A stretch of DNA of 64,000 nucleotides from Streptomyces sp. NBC_01210 (GCF_036010325.1 NZ_CP108549.1:8866001-8930000), one strand, 5' to 3'. Shown: positions 45,854-55,471, numbered from the stretch's first letter. Notes: a model not told the origin generated them from the sequence alone. A program made the numbers and translations.

Positions 45854-46324
45854 ATGTATGCACGTAAGAGCCTCGCTCTGGCGACGGCCACGGTGGCCCT
45901 GGGCACCGGGCTCGCGATGGCCGCTCCCGCCGCACAGGCAGAGCCGGCGCAGCAGTCGGCTCCCACCGCGCAGGCCGCGGCCACCCGGACCGACGCCTCC
46001 GCCGCCAAGGCGGGCTGGCACCTGATCCGGGGACCGAAGAGCCACACGCCCACGAAGTACTGGGCCACGCCCGACTTCGTCCCGCGCAGTGGAACGCTCG
46101 GCGTCAACGCTCGCTGCTGGAACGGCGGCGACGGCACCAAGTACAAGATCGACGTCGTGCGCACCCGCGATAAGAAGGTCGTCAAGAAGGGTGGCTGGGG
46201 TTACTGCAACGGCGGCTGGATGACAGTGAAGACCGGTGCAGCGTCCGGCACTTCGTACTACATGCGCATCTACCTGAAGGGCAAGGCGCACACCGTCGAG
46301 GCCAAGGCGTACTACTACGGCTAG
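45854..46324 (+). CDS. Small secreted protein
   Basis: A 156-residue protein with a Sec signal peptide: Arg/Lys-containing start, hydrophobic core (LALATATVALGTGLAMAA) and likely cleavage after AQA (residue 29). The mature part is basic, rich in Tyr and Trp, and has two cysteines (ARCWNGGDG and WGYCNGGW) that could form a disulfide. Start ATG follows AAGGAATG. Family and function not recognised. A good hairpin follows. Confidence 0.82.
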   Translation: MYARKSLALATATVALGTGLAMAAPAAQAEPAQQSAPTAQAAATRTDASAAKAGWHLIRGPKSHTPTKYWATPDFVPRSGTLGVNARCWNGGDGTKYKIDVVRTRDKKVVKKGGWGYCNGGWMTVKTGAASGTSYYMRIYLKGKAHTVEAKAYYYG

Positions 46325-46378
46325 TCGCCGGCGGGCAGCCGCCGGTCAGTAGCCACGAGCCAGTGGCGACGGGGAGCT

Positions 46379-46410
46379 GTGGCCCGGTCCTCTGACAGGG
46401 GCCGGGCCAC
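46379..46410 (+). terminator. Hairpin terminator after the secreted-protein gene
   Basis: GTGGCCCGGTCC (46379-46390) pairs with GGGCCGGGCCAC (46399-46410) with one G-T pair and an 8-base loop, 55 bp after the stop codon. There is no T-run, as is usual in Streptomyces. Confidence 0.7.
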
Positions 46411-46562
46411 ACGCTGGGGGACGGGCGGACACTCAGCAGTCGACGCGGCTTCACGCCTATCCGCGCCGGCGCAGTGCCCGCCCCGACGTCCTCGCAGCCC
46501 AGAGACGTGAGCGTGCCCGTATCCGCAGTGAGAAGGGCATTCGCTGGGGCGGGCGGCGCCTG

Positions 46563-46847
46563 TCAGCGGCCGCGTGACCGACTGTCCTGGCGAGTCGCGG
46601 CGACGGCCACCCAGGTCTCGTACTGAGGCACGACCACGTGGGAGAACCAGTCCCGCACATCGTCATCGCTGTGCGCACGGTGCACGGTCGGCAGCGCAGC
46701 GGCGAAGGAAAGCAGCCACACGTCGGCCATGCCGGCCGCGCCAGAGCCATCCGCACGCCGAATGAGAAGCTCAGCAGTGTTCCCGGCGCGCGACTGTCGC
46801 CGATCGGTGATCCTGACGCATCCGGATTCGTGATCGCTGCCCATCAA
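46563..46847 (-). pseudogene. GNAT acetyltransferase N-terminal fragment
   Basis: The minus strand encodes ~60 residues typical of a GNAT N terminus (VWLLSFAAALPTVHRAHSDD, then VRDWFSHVVVPQYETWVAVA). The acetyl-CoA motif that should follow is absent, as the frame ends with RSRGR and a stop. No continuation is seen. Confidence 0.55.
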
Positions 46848-46963
46848 CGATCATTATCCGAGCCGATTGCCTCCGCTGAGCCGGCTCGGACTGAGTTTTC
46901 GCGCGGAACGATGTCTGGGGGGAGGGACGGACACGTCCCCCGCCCAAGAGAGAGTGGTGCGCG

Positions 46964-47055
46964 ATGAGATTGGTACTGCAGGAGTTCCTGTCGCTGGCCG
47001 GCGTCTACCAGGGCCCGGGGTCCCCGGACGAGGACACCAGTGACGGGTTCACCCA
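46964..47055 (+). pseudogene. RibD-C/dihydrofolate-reductase-like fragment
   Basis: The start MRLVLQEFLSLAGVYQGPGS followed by PDEDTSDGFT matches the beginning of RibD C-terminal-type reductases. The ~150 following residues are gone; downstream sequence does not continue the fold. Confidence 0.6.
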
Positions 47056-47312
47056 CGGTCGCTCGATGGGGCCGTCACATTCGCGCGACCCTGGGCGGCG
47101 CTGCCGGGCTCGCCGGGGTCCTCCATGCGGTGTGGCGGCAGGGGGTCAGCAGCTGCTCGGCGCCGGACCTTCGGCGGCCGGCCCGACACCAAAGAGGGCG
47201 AGGCCGAGGGCGACGCCACCGACCGGCACGAGTAGTCGCTGGTGGGCGCTCCTGGGGACGTGTGCGCAACGGGCATCAATGGGTGCCCGGCCGCGGCCTG
47301 ACGCGGTGTGAT

Positions 47313-47362
47313 GCACGGCGGTCACTCCGGAGGCAGGTGGGCCGCCGAAGTGACCGCCGTGC
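47313..47362 (-). terminator. Hairpin terminator after the alpha/beta hydrolase
   Basis: GCACGGCGGTCACT (47313-47326) and its exact complement at 47349-47362 form a 14-bp perfect stem with a 22-base loop, starting 15 bp beyond the hydrolase stop on the minus strand. Confidence 0.7.
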
Positions 47363-47376
47363 CTGGATCGCTGGCG

Positions 47377-48741
47377 TCAGCGGGCGAGCCGCTCCACGAT
47401 CCAGTCGGCCAGCGTCTCGGTGACCTGGCTGTGCTCGGTGTTCTCGGTGTCGCACTTGAACTCGTCGAGCATGCTCTTCTCGGCGGGCAGCGACTCGATG
47501 TCCTCGTAAGGGTTCACGTTCCATGTGACCGGGTCGAAGTCCAGCGCTACCGCGCTCACCGCCGGGACGAAGCACCCGCTGCGGTATTCCTGCGGGATCT
47601 CGGCCTTGAGCGCGTCGGCGATCATGCCGAAGGAGCCGAGGCTGCCGCCGGGCGCGCCGTCGAGGGCGGGTACGTGGGAGGTGTTGCCGCGGCGCACCTG
47701 GCCCAGTGCCTTCATTTCGCCGATCGGCTGGTGCTCGCCGGCGTCGGGCTGGAAGCGGGCCGTCGCGGCGGCGACCAGCGGCAGCCGCCAGTCGAACACC
47801 GTCTTGCCGGGCGGCAGGTCGCGGCCGGTGCCGGTTCCGGTGCCGTTGGCCACGCCCAGCTTGCGGGGCCGCATCGGGAACTGGCCGTACTGCTCCAGCT
47901 CCGCCAGGAACTGCTTGCGCGGTTCGCTGGTGGTGGCGACCGGGCCGGAGTACTTGGCATTTTCGACCCAGGCCCACAGCAGCTGCTGGGCTGCGGGGCT
48001 CCTGATCAGGTCGGCCTGCTTGGGCGCGTCGGGGTTGCCGGTGGGGAAGGACTCGAAGAAGTAGGCCATCTGCTGGAGCACCAGCGGGATCCACGCCCCG
48101 TTGTGGGGGGTGTCCCAGGAGATGTAGGTCTCCGTCTGGTGGTCCATGCCGTGGTGCTCCATCTCGGCGAGGGCATAGCGGGTGATCATGCCGCCCATGC
48201 TCACTCCGCCCACGATCAGCGGGGTGTTGCCCTGCCGCTCCGCGATGGCCTGCTGGATGGCGCTGATCACCACACCGGCGTTCGCCTGGATGTAGGTGTG
48301 ACGCTGATCGAAGCCCACCAGGACGACGTCGATGCCTGCGGCGAGCAGCTGGTCGAGGAATCCGGGCTTGCCCTTCTTGTAGGGCGCGTTGAAGTGCTCC
48401 CACAGGCCCGGAAGATCACTGGGGCCGTAGTTGAAGCCGTCCGCGAAGATGAACGGCCGCTCCAGGCTGTTGTGCCCGTTGGCCAAGTAGACCGCCGCCG
48501 TGCCGGTCGCCACCTCGCGCCGGTACGGCCGGCTGGACCGCAGCTCCCAGATCACCGGCTTCTGGTCCTCGGCGCGTGCCGTCCGCGCCGGGCTCGCGAA
48601 CCATACGCCTGGCTCCAGCGCCCCGGCGAGCGTCGCCGACGCCTCGGCCGGGGGCTTTCCTTCATCCTGCTTCGCCGTCAACTCGACGTCGATCCTGGCT
48701 TCCTGCGCCACGACTACCGCCTCTGCTTGGGTGCTTCTCAT
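47377..48741 (-). CDS. Alpha/beta hydrolase (esterase/lipase-like)
   Basis: A 454-residue hydrolase. The nucleophile elbow is GGVSMGG with Ser181, and the oxyanion-side region is FIFADGFNYGPSDLPGL. Later parts include SWDTPHNGAWIPLV, typical of lipase-like enzymes acting on large esters. ATG at 48741 is preferred; the open frame continues upstream for 200 codons without coding features. No signal peptide is seen from this start, so it is probably cytosolic. A strong terminator follows. Confidence 0.8.
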   Translation of the reverse strand: MRSTQAEAVVVAQEARIDVELTAKQDEGKPPAEASATLAGALEPGVWFASPARTARAEDQKPVIWELRSSRPYRREVATGTAAVYLANGHNSLERPFIFADGFNYGPSDLPGLWEHFNAPYKKGKPGFLDQLLAAGIDVVLVGFDQRHTYIQANAGVVISAIQQAIAERQGNTPLIVGGVSMGGMITRYALAEMEHHGMDHQTETYISWDTPHNGAWIPLVLQQMAYFFESFPTGNPDAPKQADLIRSPAAQQLLWAWVENAKYSGPVATTSEPRKQFLAELEQYGQFPMRPRKLGVANGTGTGTGRDLPPGKTVFDWRLPLVAAATARFQPDAGEHQPIGEMKALGQVRRGNTSHVPALDGAPGGSLGSFGMIADALKAEIPQEYRSGCFVPAVSAVALDFDPVTWNVNPYEDIESLPAEKSMLDEFKCDTENTEHSQVTETLADWIVERLAR

Positions 48742-49423
48742 GGACGTGCCAATGGACGTGCACAGCGGTTTGCACCGCGCCCACATGCGATGGGGCAGGG
48801 CAGTGCATTGGAGTTGCCGCCAACCGCGGCACGTACTCAGGGCTCCATCCCCGCATGGTGACTGAATGTAACAGTTCAGTAACTCAACGTGGCGTTCGGT
48901 GAGTGTGTCGTCGGGAGTTACCGGGCGGACACCGGTCGGTCTCGCCCGGGACTGCCGACTCCGAACGTCGGCGTCATCGCCACCGCCCACGGAACCGTCG
49001 CCGAAATCGGCGTCACGGGCGCGGGTGCTCCGCTGTTCTGGAACCTGTGGACGGCAACCGTGTCGCCGTGTGCTGGCCGTCGCCGGACACCGACGACCCC
49101 GCAATCCCGGTACGAGGCGAAGCGGGTCCTGGCAGTCGGCCTGATTCTGGCCCCGCACCGCCGACCGGTTGTGCTCACCGCGCTGAGCACGCCTGTACGC
49201 ATGGGATCGCGACAGCCCGAGCCTCAGGGCTGGGGTGTGAAGCTGCGGAGCCGGCAGAGCTTCCCCAACCTGCACGGCCTGGCCCCACCTCCATCCCACC
49301 ACCGGGACCGCGCCTGGCCGCGTAGGGATCAGACACGTGGGAGGAGGCGTCTTCACTACGACGCGGTGCCGGTTGATGTCCCGTCAAACGATCTGGCCCC
49401 GGCCAAGACCGGTGACGACCAGA
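48742..49423. other. No convincing gene
   Basis: About 680 bp upstream of the hydrolase. It should contain that gene's promoter. Open frames on both strands have no recognised domain or ribosome site. Confidence 0.45.
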
Positions 49424-49844
49424 TCAGTTGAGATGTGGGGATGCAGGGAATCTCGGTTGGTTTGGTCCCGGGTGAGTGGGTGCCGGATGTTGTCTCAGTT
49501 GGTCTGGTCCGGATCCGTTGTTTCGAACTGATACCACGTCCGGGTCGTCAGCCACGACTGGTGGTTCCTGAAGATTCCGGTAGTTGTGCACCTGCGAGGC
49601 CTCGCGTTGATCGGGTGTCACCGGGAAGCCCAGCTCCCCGGCGATGGGCATCAACTTCTCGCCGAACCGGGCCATGTCCTCTTCGGACTCCCAGAGGTCG
49701 AAGATCTCCAGGCCGCTGCCGGTCGGTACGCAGGCATGGGAGGGGCCCCTGGAGGATGTCGGGCAGATGCTGGAACTTCGTGTTCAGGGCGTCGTACTGG
49801 CCCGTGGTGACGCTTGGGAGCACGGCATGGATGAAGATCGCCAT
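49424..49844 (-). pseudogene. Small ABM-like protein, frameshifted
   Basis: ATG at 49844 (after GGAGAGG) starts MAIFIHAVLPSVTTGQYDAL, similar in layout to antibiotic-biosynthesis-monooxygenase-like small proteins. After ~35 residues, near 49740, the frame shifts; the continuation GSGLEIFDLWESEEDMARF, then LMPIAGELGF and VHNYRN is in another frame and runs on to 49424. The native stop was probably just after VHNY. Confidence 0.6.
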
Positions 49845-49981
49845 GGCGGCCTCTCCTGGTGTGCGGGGCGCGGTGCCCTCCCCGCCGCCGTGGCGTGGCG
49901 GCCTCTGCCCACGGTCGGCACACCACGTCCGCCCCGAAACGGCATCCGAACCCGGCCCCGGCTTCCCCCGGAAGGGCGGCG

Positions 49982-51517
49982 TCAGCGGGCGTCGGCCGGC
50001 GCGTGCGCCTGCTGCGCCGCGGGCGCACTCGGCGCACTGGGCGCGTTCGCCGCGCTTGCCTTGCCCGCCTCGACGACCCGGGGGCTGTGCTGTCCGCGCA
50101 GGCCGAGCCAGCTGATCACCGCGACCAGTGCGAAGGCGATTGCCCCGATGCCGAAGGTGAGGGTGAACCCGGATTCGGCGGGCAGCGGCGGCACACCAGC
50201 CGGCAGGTGCTCGATGGTCTTGGACGCCAGGATCGTGGTGACGATCGCGCTGCCGATCGCGCTGCCGGTGGAGCGGGAGATCGAGTTGATGCCGTTGGCG
50301 ATGCCGCTCTGGTGGTGTGGAACGCTCGCCATGATGACGGCGGGCATGGCGGCATAGCCGAAGCTGACGGCCGCGCCGACGATGAGGCCGGCGCCGATCA
50401 CCGAGGCGGTGTGGGTGTGGTCGAGGGTAAGCCAGCCGAAGCCGACGGCTCCGAATGCTGCGGCCATGGCGAGCACGTACCGGGGGCCGCGGTGGCGGAC
50501 CAGCTGGCCGCCGACGGGCGAAGTGAGCAGTGAGACGATCGCGCCGGGCAGCAGGAACTGGACGGATGCGCGCAGGATGGAGGCGTCGAAGCCGAAGCCG
50601 GTGAGCGACTCGGGCATCTGCACGAGGTAGGAGACGCCGAGGAAGTTCGCGAACATGCCGAAGCCGACGAGGATGCCGGCCAGGTTGGCCATGAGGACCG
50701 GCCGGTGGACGAACATCCCCATGTCGACGAGCGGCTCCCGCACCTTGCGCTCGACCAGTACCCAGACGGCGGTCATGACCGCCGCGCCGGCGAAGCTGCC
50801 CAGCGTACGGCCCGAGGTCCAGCCCCACTCGTGGCCCTGGGAGATCGGCAGCAGGAGCAGCAGCAGGGCGATGCCGAGGGTCAACGCGCCGAGGAAGTCG
50901 GTGCGGCCGCCGGTCTTGTGCCGGGTCGCGGGAACCAGGAAGACGACGGCGAGCAGGGCGAGGACCGCGAAGCCGGTCGCCATCCAGAAGGCGTTGCGGT
51001 AGTCGGCGTCGTCGCCGGAGGTGAGCAGGCCGGTGGCGACGAGTGCGAGCCCGCTGCCGAACGCGAGCGTGCCGCTGACCAGTGCCATGGCGCCGGGCAG
51101 CTTCTGCGGCCGGACCTCTTCACGCAGGACGGAAAGGGCCAGCGGGAAGATCGCGGTGGCGGCACCCTGGAGCACCCGGCCCAGGATCAGCAGCGGCAGC
51201 GAGCTCGCGACCGCGGCGATGACGGAGCCCGCGACCATGACGCCGAGGACGGCCACCAGGGTGGGCTTCTTGCCGTGCTGGTCGCCGAAGCGGCCGAGCA
51301 GCGGGGTGAAGACGGCGGCGGACAGCAGGGTGGCGGTGGTCACCCAGCTGACGCCGGCGGTCGAGGTGCCGAGGTCGTTGCGGATCAGGCCCAGGATTGG
51401 GACCGGCAGGGTCTGCATCATCGACACGACCATGGCGGCAAGGCTCAGGGCGAAGACGATGACCGTCTCGTTCCTGTACCGGGCGTCGGCGACGGGTGTG
51501 GGCGCGGCGGTGCTCAT
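49982..51517 (-). CDS. MFS transporter, DHA2-type (14 membrane helices)
   Basis: A 511-residue MFS permease with about 14 hydrophobic helices, the DHA2 drug:H+ antiporter layout. Motif A is seen as GRFGDQHGKKP after helix 2, and motif C-like sequence (GTLAFGSGLALVATGLL) in helix 5. The C-terminal tail is Ala/Pro-rich. It is divergent from a MarR gene across 137 bp containing two palindromes, so it is likely a repressed efflux pump for a toxic or antibiotic compound. Substrate unknown. Confidence 0.93.
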   Translation of the reverse strand: MSTAAPTPVADARYRNETVIVFALSLAAMVVSMMQTLPVPILGLIRNDLGTSTAGVSWVTTATLLSAAVFTPLLGRFGDQHGKKPTLVAVLGVMVAGSVIAAVASSLPLLILGRVLQGAATAIFPLALSVLREEVRPQKLPGAMALVSGTLAFGSGLALVATGLLTSGDDADYRNAFWMATGFAVLALLAVVFLVPATRHKTGGRTDFLGALTLGIALLLLLLPISQGHEWGWTSGRTLGSFAGAAVMTAVWVLVERKVREPLVDMGMFVHRPVLMANLAGILVGFGMFANFLGVSYLVQMPESLTGFGFDASILRASVQFLLPGAIVSLLTSPVGGQLVRHRGPRYVLAMAAAFGAVGFGWLTLDHTHTASVIGAGLIVGAAVSFGYAAMPAVIMASVPHHQSGIANGINSISRSTGSAIGSAIVTTILASKTIEHLPAGVPPLPAESGFTLTFGIGAIAFALVAVISWLGLRGQHSPRVVEAGKASAANAPSAPSAPAAQQAHAPADAR

Positions 51518-51556
51518 GGGAGTCGGGACCTTCTCAATGCTTCAGATCGCAGATGT

Positions 51557-51576
51557 TTGATGACATCAAGTACTTG
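51557..51576. promoter_or_regulatory. Overlapping palindromes between MFS and marR
   Basis: TTGATG-A-CATCAA (51557-51569) and CAAGTACTTG (51567-51576) are both perfect and overlap by 3 bp, 40-60 bp upstream of the transporter start. Such sites suit MarR-dimer binding. The surrounding 51590-51630 is unusually A/T-rich and probably contains the promoters of both genes. Confidence 0.6.
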
Positions 51577-51654
51577 CGCAGACGGTAAACCTAAATGATT
51601 AAGGTAGTCAAGTAAATAATTGATAATGTGAAGCATCTTGAGTACGCTCCAACC

Positions 51655-52155
51655 ATGAGCGCCACCGCCCCACAAGCCCCCACCAAGCTCCAGCTGCTGG
51701 AACTGCTGGCCGCCATCGGCACCGCCCAGTGGCGCGATTTCGCGGCGGCCGCCGCCCACCACGGCCTTACCTCCACCCAGGCCAAGGTCCTCGCCCAGCT
51801 CGACGGCCCGCTGCCGATGCGCGGCCTCGCCGCCCTGCTGGTGTGCGACGCGTCGAACGTCACCGGGATCGTGGACCGCCTGGAGGCCCGCGAGCTGGTC
51901 CGCCGTGAAGCCGACCCCGCAGACCGCCGCGTGAAGAACGTCGTCGCGACCGACGCGGGCCGCGAGATCATCCGCTGCGTGCGCGAGGAGATGCAGGAGA
52001 CACACGGCGCCCTCGACGCCCTGGACGAAGCCGAGAGCGCCACGCTCTACGCCCTGCTGGAACGCTTGCGACCGACGACGGAGAAGGAGAGAGCGACGAC
52101 GGCGGGATCGAAGACCAGGGCTATCGCGGCGTCCAGCTCCACCCACGACTCGTAA
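51655..52155 (+). CDS. MarR family transcriptional regulator
   Basis: A 166-residue winged-helix regulator. The recognition part is GLTSTQAKVLAQL, MRGLAALLVCDASNVTGIVDRL and the wing READPADRRVKNVVATDAG. ATG at 51655 is chosen over 51628, since the latter overlaps the A/T-rich promoter. It is divergent from the DHA2 transporter and most likely represses it, with release by a phenolic or drug ligand. The tail of ~25 residues is Thr/Ser-rich. Confidence 0.92.
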   Translation: MSATAPQAPTKLQLLELLAAIGTAQWRDFAAAAAHHGLTSTQAKVLAQLDGPLPMRGLAALLVCDASNVTGIVDRLEARELVRREADPADRRVKNVVATDAGREIIRCVREEMQETHGALDALDEAESATLYALLERLRPTTEKERATTAGSKTRAIAASSSTHDS

Positions 52156-52326
52156 CTCCCTCGGAAACGACAGCGACCGCGCACCCTGACGTGTACCGGG
52201 CACCACTTGGGCCGGGCCGCCTACCGGCCTCAGTCCTGGCGCCAGACATCCACGCCTACGGTGCCGAAATGGACACACAGACGCGACCACCGATATTGCG
52301 TCCACCAGGTGGCGTGGGCACGGGCT

Positions 52327-53088
52327 TCAGTACCGGAATGGACGAGTCCCCGTCAGGGACCACGCGCGTGCGAACCGGCCGGAGCGCACTGTCAGGAGGT
52401 CGACGCCGCCGACAGAGGTACCGTCAGCCCTGGTTTCGGCCGTCCAGAGAAACGCTACGTACCTTCGCGCGGGGTCGACGACGGGCTGCCGGTGGATCCT
52501 GATGGCGGGCGGGTCGTTGGTCTTGGCCTGTCGCTCGATCAGGTCGGCCAACTCGGAGGGGCCGTGCGCATCGCCACCCGGTCCGGCGCCCGAGAACAGG
52601 TCGAAGTCGTCCGTCACCACGTCCGTGGCCAGCTCGGCCCGGCCGTTGCGAAGCTGAACCCAGTGGTGGCACAGGTCCTCGATCGTGGCAGGGTCGGTCC
52701 GAGGGGCCGCATCGGGTTCTGGATCGGATTGCTCACAACGCCGCTCCGCCACGAACGTCCAGTTCTCCCGTATGCGGTCGTCCGTGAGAATGTTGACGTC
52801 GATGCCGGTCAGTACCTGACCGTCGGCCTTCCTCACATCCCACAGGTAGGCGAATCGGTCACTGGCGTCGACGAGGACTCGCGGGCTGAAGACGTTCACG
52901 TGGCGCGCGCGGTACCCGGTGACGAACTGTTCCTGCTCGTGCGGGCCGACCACCGTGTCCAGGCTGGCTCCGTGATCCGACCACTGCACGCAATCGTCGG
53001 ACATCAGGCCGTACGCCAGGGAGGGGTCCTCGTTCCACATGCGGCACCACGTGATCATGCGCTTCTCGTTGTCCATGGTGAACAGCAT
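52327..53088 (-). CDS. Tandem SnoaL/NTF2-like domain protein
   Basis: A 253-residue protein built from two NTF2-like halves (residues ~1-120 and ~130-250). Each half has the usual pattern of N-terminal helix, YxxLMSDDC/DLFSGAG turn and C-terminal sheet. ATG at 53088 follows GAGGGGCC. It lies 38 bp after the WYL regulator gene on the same strand, so both are probably cotranscribed. Such proteins bind small ligands or act as isomerases/hydrolases; the role here is unknown. Confidence 0.8.
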   Translation of the reverse strand: MLFTMDNEKRMITWCRMWNEDPSLAYGLMSDDCVQWSDHGASLDTVVGPHEQEQFVTGYRARHVNVFSPRVLVDASDRFAYLWDVRKADGQVLTGIDVNILTDDRIRENWTFVAERRCEQSDPEPDAAPRTDPATIEDLCHHWVQLRNGRAELATDVVTDDFDLFSGAGPGGDAHGPSELADLIERQAKTNDPPAIRIHRQPVVDPARRYVAFLWTAETRADGTSVGGVDLLTVRSGRFARAWSLTGTRPFRY

Positions 53089-53126
53089 TGCGGCCCCTCG
53101 CGACACCGTCCTGTCGGTGTTTCAGA

Positions 53127-53825
53127 TCACAGAGCGAAAGGTTCGGCATCCAAGCGCTTCAACTCGGCCCTCCACTGCGGTTCCCGGGACGCCACTCGTT
53201 CGTCCGACAGTTCCAACGAGGTGATCCGGTCGAGCTGGAAGCCTCGGACCGCTGACCGCAGCCGGCACCACGCCGCCAGATACCAGCCACTGGGTCCCCA
53301 CAGGAGGCCCAACGGCTCGACGTCGCGCGTTGTTGCCGCGCCAGCCCGGTCGGTATAGGTGAGGTGCAGGACATGTCCGGAGACCACTGCCTCGACGATG
53401 ATCTCGCTCAACTTGCCGCTCTGGCCGGGCGCGTGGTCCCCGACCCGGTACACCAGCCGCGCGAGCGCTTCCTCCCGCTGTCGCACGTCGGCGGGCAGCA
53501 CTGCCAGCACCTTCTGACCGGCGCGGTGTGCGGCTGCCGCGAACGGCGTGGACGCCGCTGTGCGAAGCGCGACGCTGACGGCGAGGGCCTCAGTGGCGCT
53601 GAGTGTCACGGGCGGCAGCGTACGGTCCCGGTCCAGGCTGTATCCACCAGCCCGACCGGAGTCACTGCGGATCGGCAGGCCCGACTGCCTCAACGCTTCG
53701 AGATCCCGCTCTACGGTGCGCACGCTGACCTCGAACCGCCGTGCCAGCCACGGAGCACTGCGCGGCCGGGGCGCTACCGCTCGAAGCTCCTCGACCAGCG
53801 CATACAGGCGATCGGTGCGGTTCAC
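53127..53825 (-). CDS. YafY-type transcriptional regulator (HTH + WYL)
   Basis: A 232-residue regulator. The N-terminal HTH_11 is LARRFEVSVRTVERDLEALRQ with GLPIRSDSGRAGGYSL, and the C-terminal WYL-like domain has LGLLWGPSGWYLAAWCRLR and FQLDRI. The overall length is normal. It precedes the NTF2-like gene and probably regulates it. WYL domains sense nucleic-acid-like or small ligands, and some members guard defence genes. Confidence 0.92.
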   Translation of the reverse strand: MNRTDRLYALVEELRAVAPRPRSAPWLARRFEVSVRTVERDLEALRQSGLPIRSDSGRAGGYSLDRDRTLPPVTLSATEALAVSVALRTAASTPFAAAAHRAGQKVLAVLPADVRQREEALARLVYRVGDHAPGQSGKLSEIIVEAVVSGHVLHLTYTDRAGAATTRDVEPLGLLWGPSGWYLAAWCRLRSAVRGFQLDRITSLELSDERVASREPQWRAELKRLDAEPFAL

Positions 53826-53914
53826 TGCCCCAGCCTAACCGCCGCCATCGAGTCGAGCCGATCCCCGAGTCAGTGCAGTCAACTGACCTTCTCTGCACCA
53901 GCGGCCGCCTTGCT

Positions 53915-54508
53915 CTACTCGGTGGCCGCCGTCGCAGAGGGTTGAACCTCCAAGACGACGGCCGTTCCGGCGACGGATCGGTCCTCGTGCATCGTGATCA
54001 CTTGTCCGGGCTCAAGGTGCTGCCACTGGGAGGGGTCGAGAGGAGCGAGCCGCACCGAGGATTGCCCACCGGGCTCCAGGAAGGGCATGAACTCCACCCA
54101 GAGTCGGGCGATGTTGAGGGCGGGTTCGCCGGTCGAGGTGCGATTTCCGATGTTCCACATCGGTCGCAGAACGCCGGTACCGTCGAAGGGGGCTCGCCGT
54201 CGAGCTTCGGAGGCTGGCCGCAGGGTGAGGTCGGCTCGGATGATGCCGTCGCGGGTCTCGTAGCAGCGCCAGTGGCACCAGGCCGCGCTCCTCTCCAGTC
54301 GCATCTGCTCGGCTGCGGTGGCCAGGGTCTCCCAGAAGCTGACTGGGAGCGAATGGACGTCGCCGAGTTCCTCCAGCAGCCCGAGGGCCACCTCCCACTC
54401 GTCTTCCCGGAGGTACTCCCAGACGTCCCGCACCGTGATGTCGTTCTCTGTGGCGATCTCCTCGGGGACAAGCAGGGTCGCGGCTTCGAGCAGCTTGGGG
54501 ACGTCCAT
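53915..54508 (-). CDS. Conserved Streptomyces hypothetical protein (immunity-like)
   Basis: A 197-residue protein. The N-terminal half is helical (VRDVWEYLREDEWEVALGLL, then SFWETLATAAEQMRLERSA), and the C-terminal half has a beta-rich region (RLWVEFMPFLEPGG, VRLAPLDPSQWQHL, GQVITMHED) resembling an elongation-factor-like beta barrel. ATG at 54508 is used; a GTG at 54526 is in frame. The family is widespread in Streptomyces, often next to immunity-like genes. No function is established. Confidence 0.7.
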   Translation of the reverse strand: MDVPKLLEAATLLVPEEIATENDITVRDVWEYLREDEWEVALGLLEELGDVHSLPVSFWETLATAAEQMRLERSAAWCHWRCYETRDGIIRADLTLRPASEARRRAPFDGTGVLRPMWNIGNRTSTGEPALNIARLWVEFMPFLEPGGQSSVRLAPLDPSQWQHLEPGQVITMHEDRSVAGTAVVLEVQPSATAATE

Positions 54509-54541
54509 GCCCTGATTCTGGACCAAGGGCTCCTGACATCC

Positions 54542-55213
54542 TCAGCTTTCGCTGTCCTTGACGCCTCCTCGCAGGCCCCACTCATCCAAGCCGGAGTAGA
54601 TCAACGCAGTGCGGCCCCGCGGAAAGGAGAGAGCCTCGGCCTCCCCTGAATAGATCGTCACAAGCGAGTCGGCTCCTCGCCACCAGGTGTCGGCCAGGCC
54701 CTTCACTTCGCGCACTGGCTCGTACCCGTCCAGCACGATGCCATCGACATCGTCGCCGGTGACCTTGAGGATCTGCTTTGCGCACACGGACACGTGGTGG
54801 GTCAGTGCGAGCGACTCCACCCAGCCTGCGACGGTGGCGTGGAGGGGCACCCACCGACCTGCGTGAATGCCGAACTCACCGGACGGCCCGATCATGAACG
54901 AGTACGGGACGGCGGTCCGCTGCATCCCGGCTTCGAACCACCAGCCATCGGAGATTGAGCCCTCGGGCGAGTCCGCTTCGAGGTACCTGGGTCCGCCGTC
55001 ATACTGCGGCGAGGGTGGCAGTACCAGGCCACCCCACTGCTCTTCATAGGCCGCCATCCGGTCGATGACCGCCGCCGGGATGTCTCGCTCAAGCCACCAC
55101 TGCCTGTGCTCCTCGATGGGCCGGATGTCGACCTTGACGCCGTGCGCGCGGACGAACGACCGGGCTCGTTGAGTCAGGCCATCAGGCACATCGTTGAAGA
55201 GGTTGAGATTCAC
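54542..55213 (-). CDS. Hypothetical protein (SUKH/SMI1-like pattern)
   Basis: A 223-residue protein from GTG 55213; the open frame continues to 55279. Its motif AYEEQWGGLVLPPSPQYDGG, then WWFEAGMQRTAVPYSFMIGP, and GRWVPLHATVAGWVESLAL follows the layout of SUKH-type immunity proteins. It lies 33 bp upstream of the 53915 gene on the same strand. No toxin gene is nearby. The assignment is by pattern. Confidence 0.6.
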   Translation of the reverse strand: MNLNLFNDVPDGLTQRARSFVRAHGVKVDIRPIEEHRQWWLERDIPAAVIDRMAAYEEQWGGLVLPPSPQYDGGPRYLEADSPEGSISDGWWFEAGMQRTAVPYSFMIGPSGEFGIHAGRWVPLHATVAGWVESLALTHHVSVCAKQILKVTGDDVDGIVLDGYEPVREVKGLADTWWRGADSLVTIYSGEAEALSFPRGRTALIYSGLDEWGLRGGVKDSES

Positions 55214-55471
55214 CAGGCTGACGCTACCCAGTACCCGAGGGATCGCCGACCGCGGGCCGCTCTGCGCCCCCTGCGGCACGCGATCCAGCCGAGCTGAATC
55301 TCGGCTGGCCCGCCTGCCCTATTCCGCACGTCTAAATATCCGAACCCACCGACACTCCTGGAGCGCATCGGCTCCAAGGGCTTCGCGGAGCTGAAGGCGG
55401 CGGGGATGAACGGCATGTACTTGACCGATCAGGCCCTGCATAGACAGTGCTCCTTGTCTCCGTCCTCCTGA

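Noticed and set aside
47308..48861. Plus-strand frame of 517 codons
   Set aside because: Antisense to the alpha/beta hydrolase, which has a clear GGVSMGG motif.
52192..53358. Plus-strand frame of 383 codons
   Set aside because: Antisense to the NTF2-like protein and the WYL regulator; no domain.
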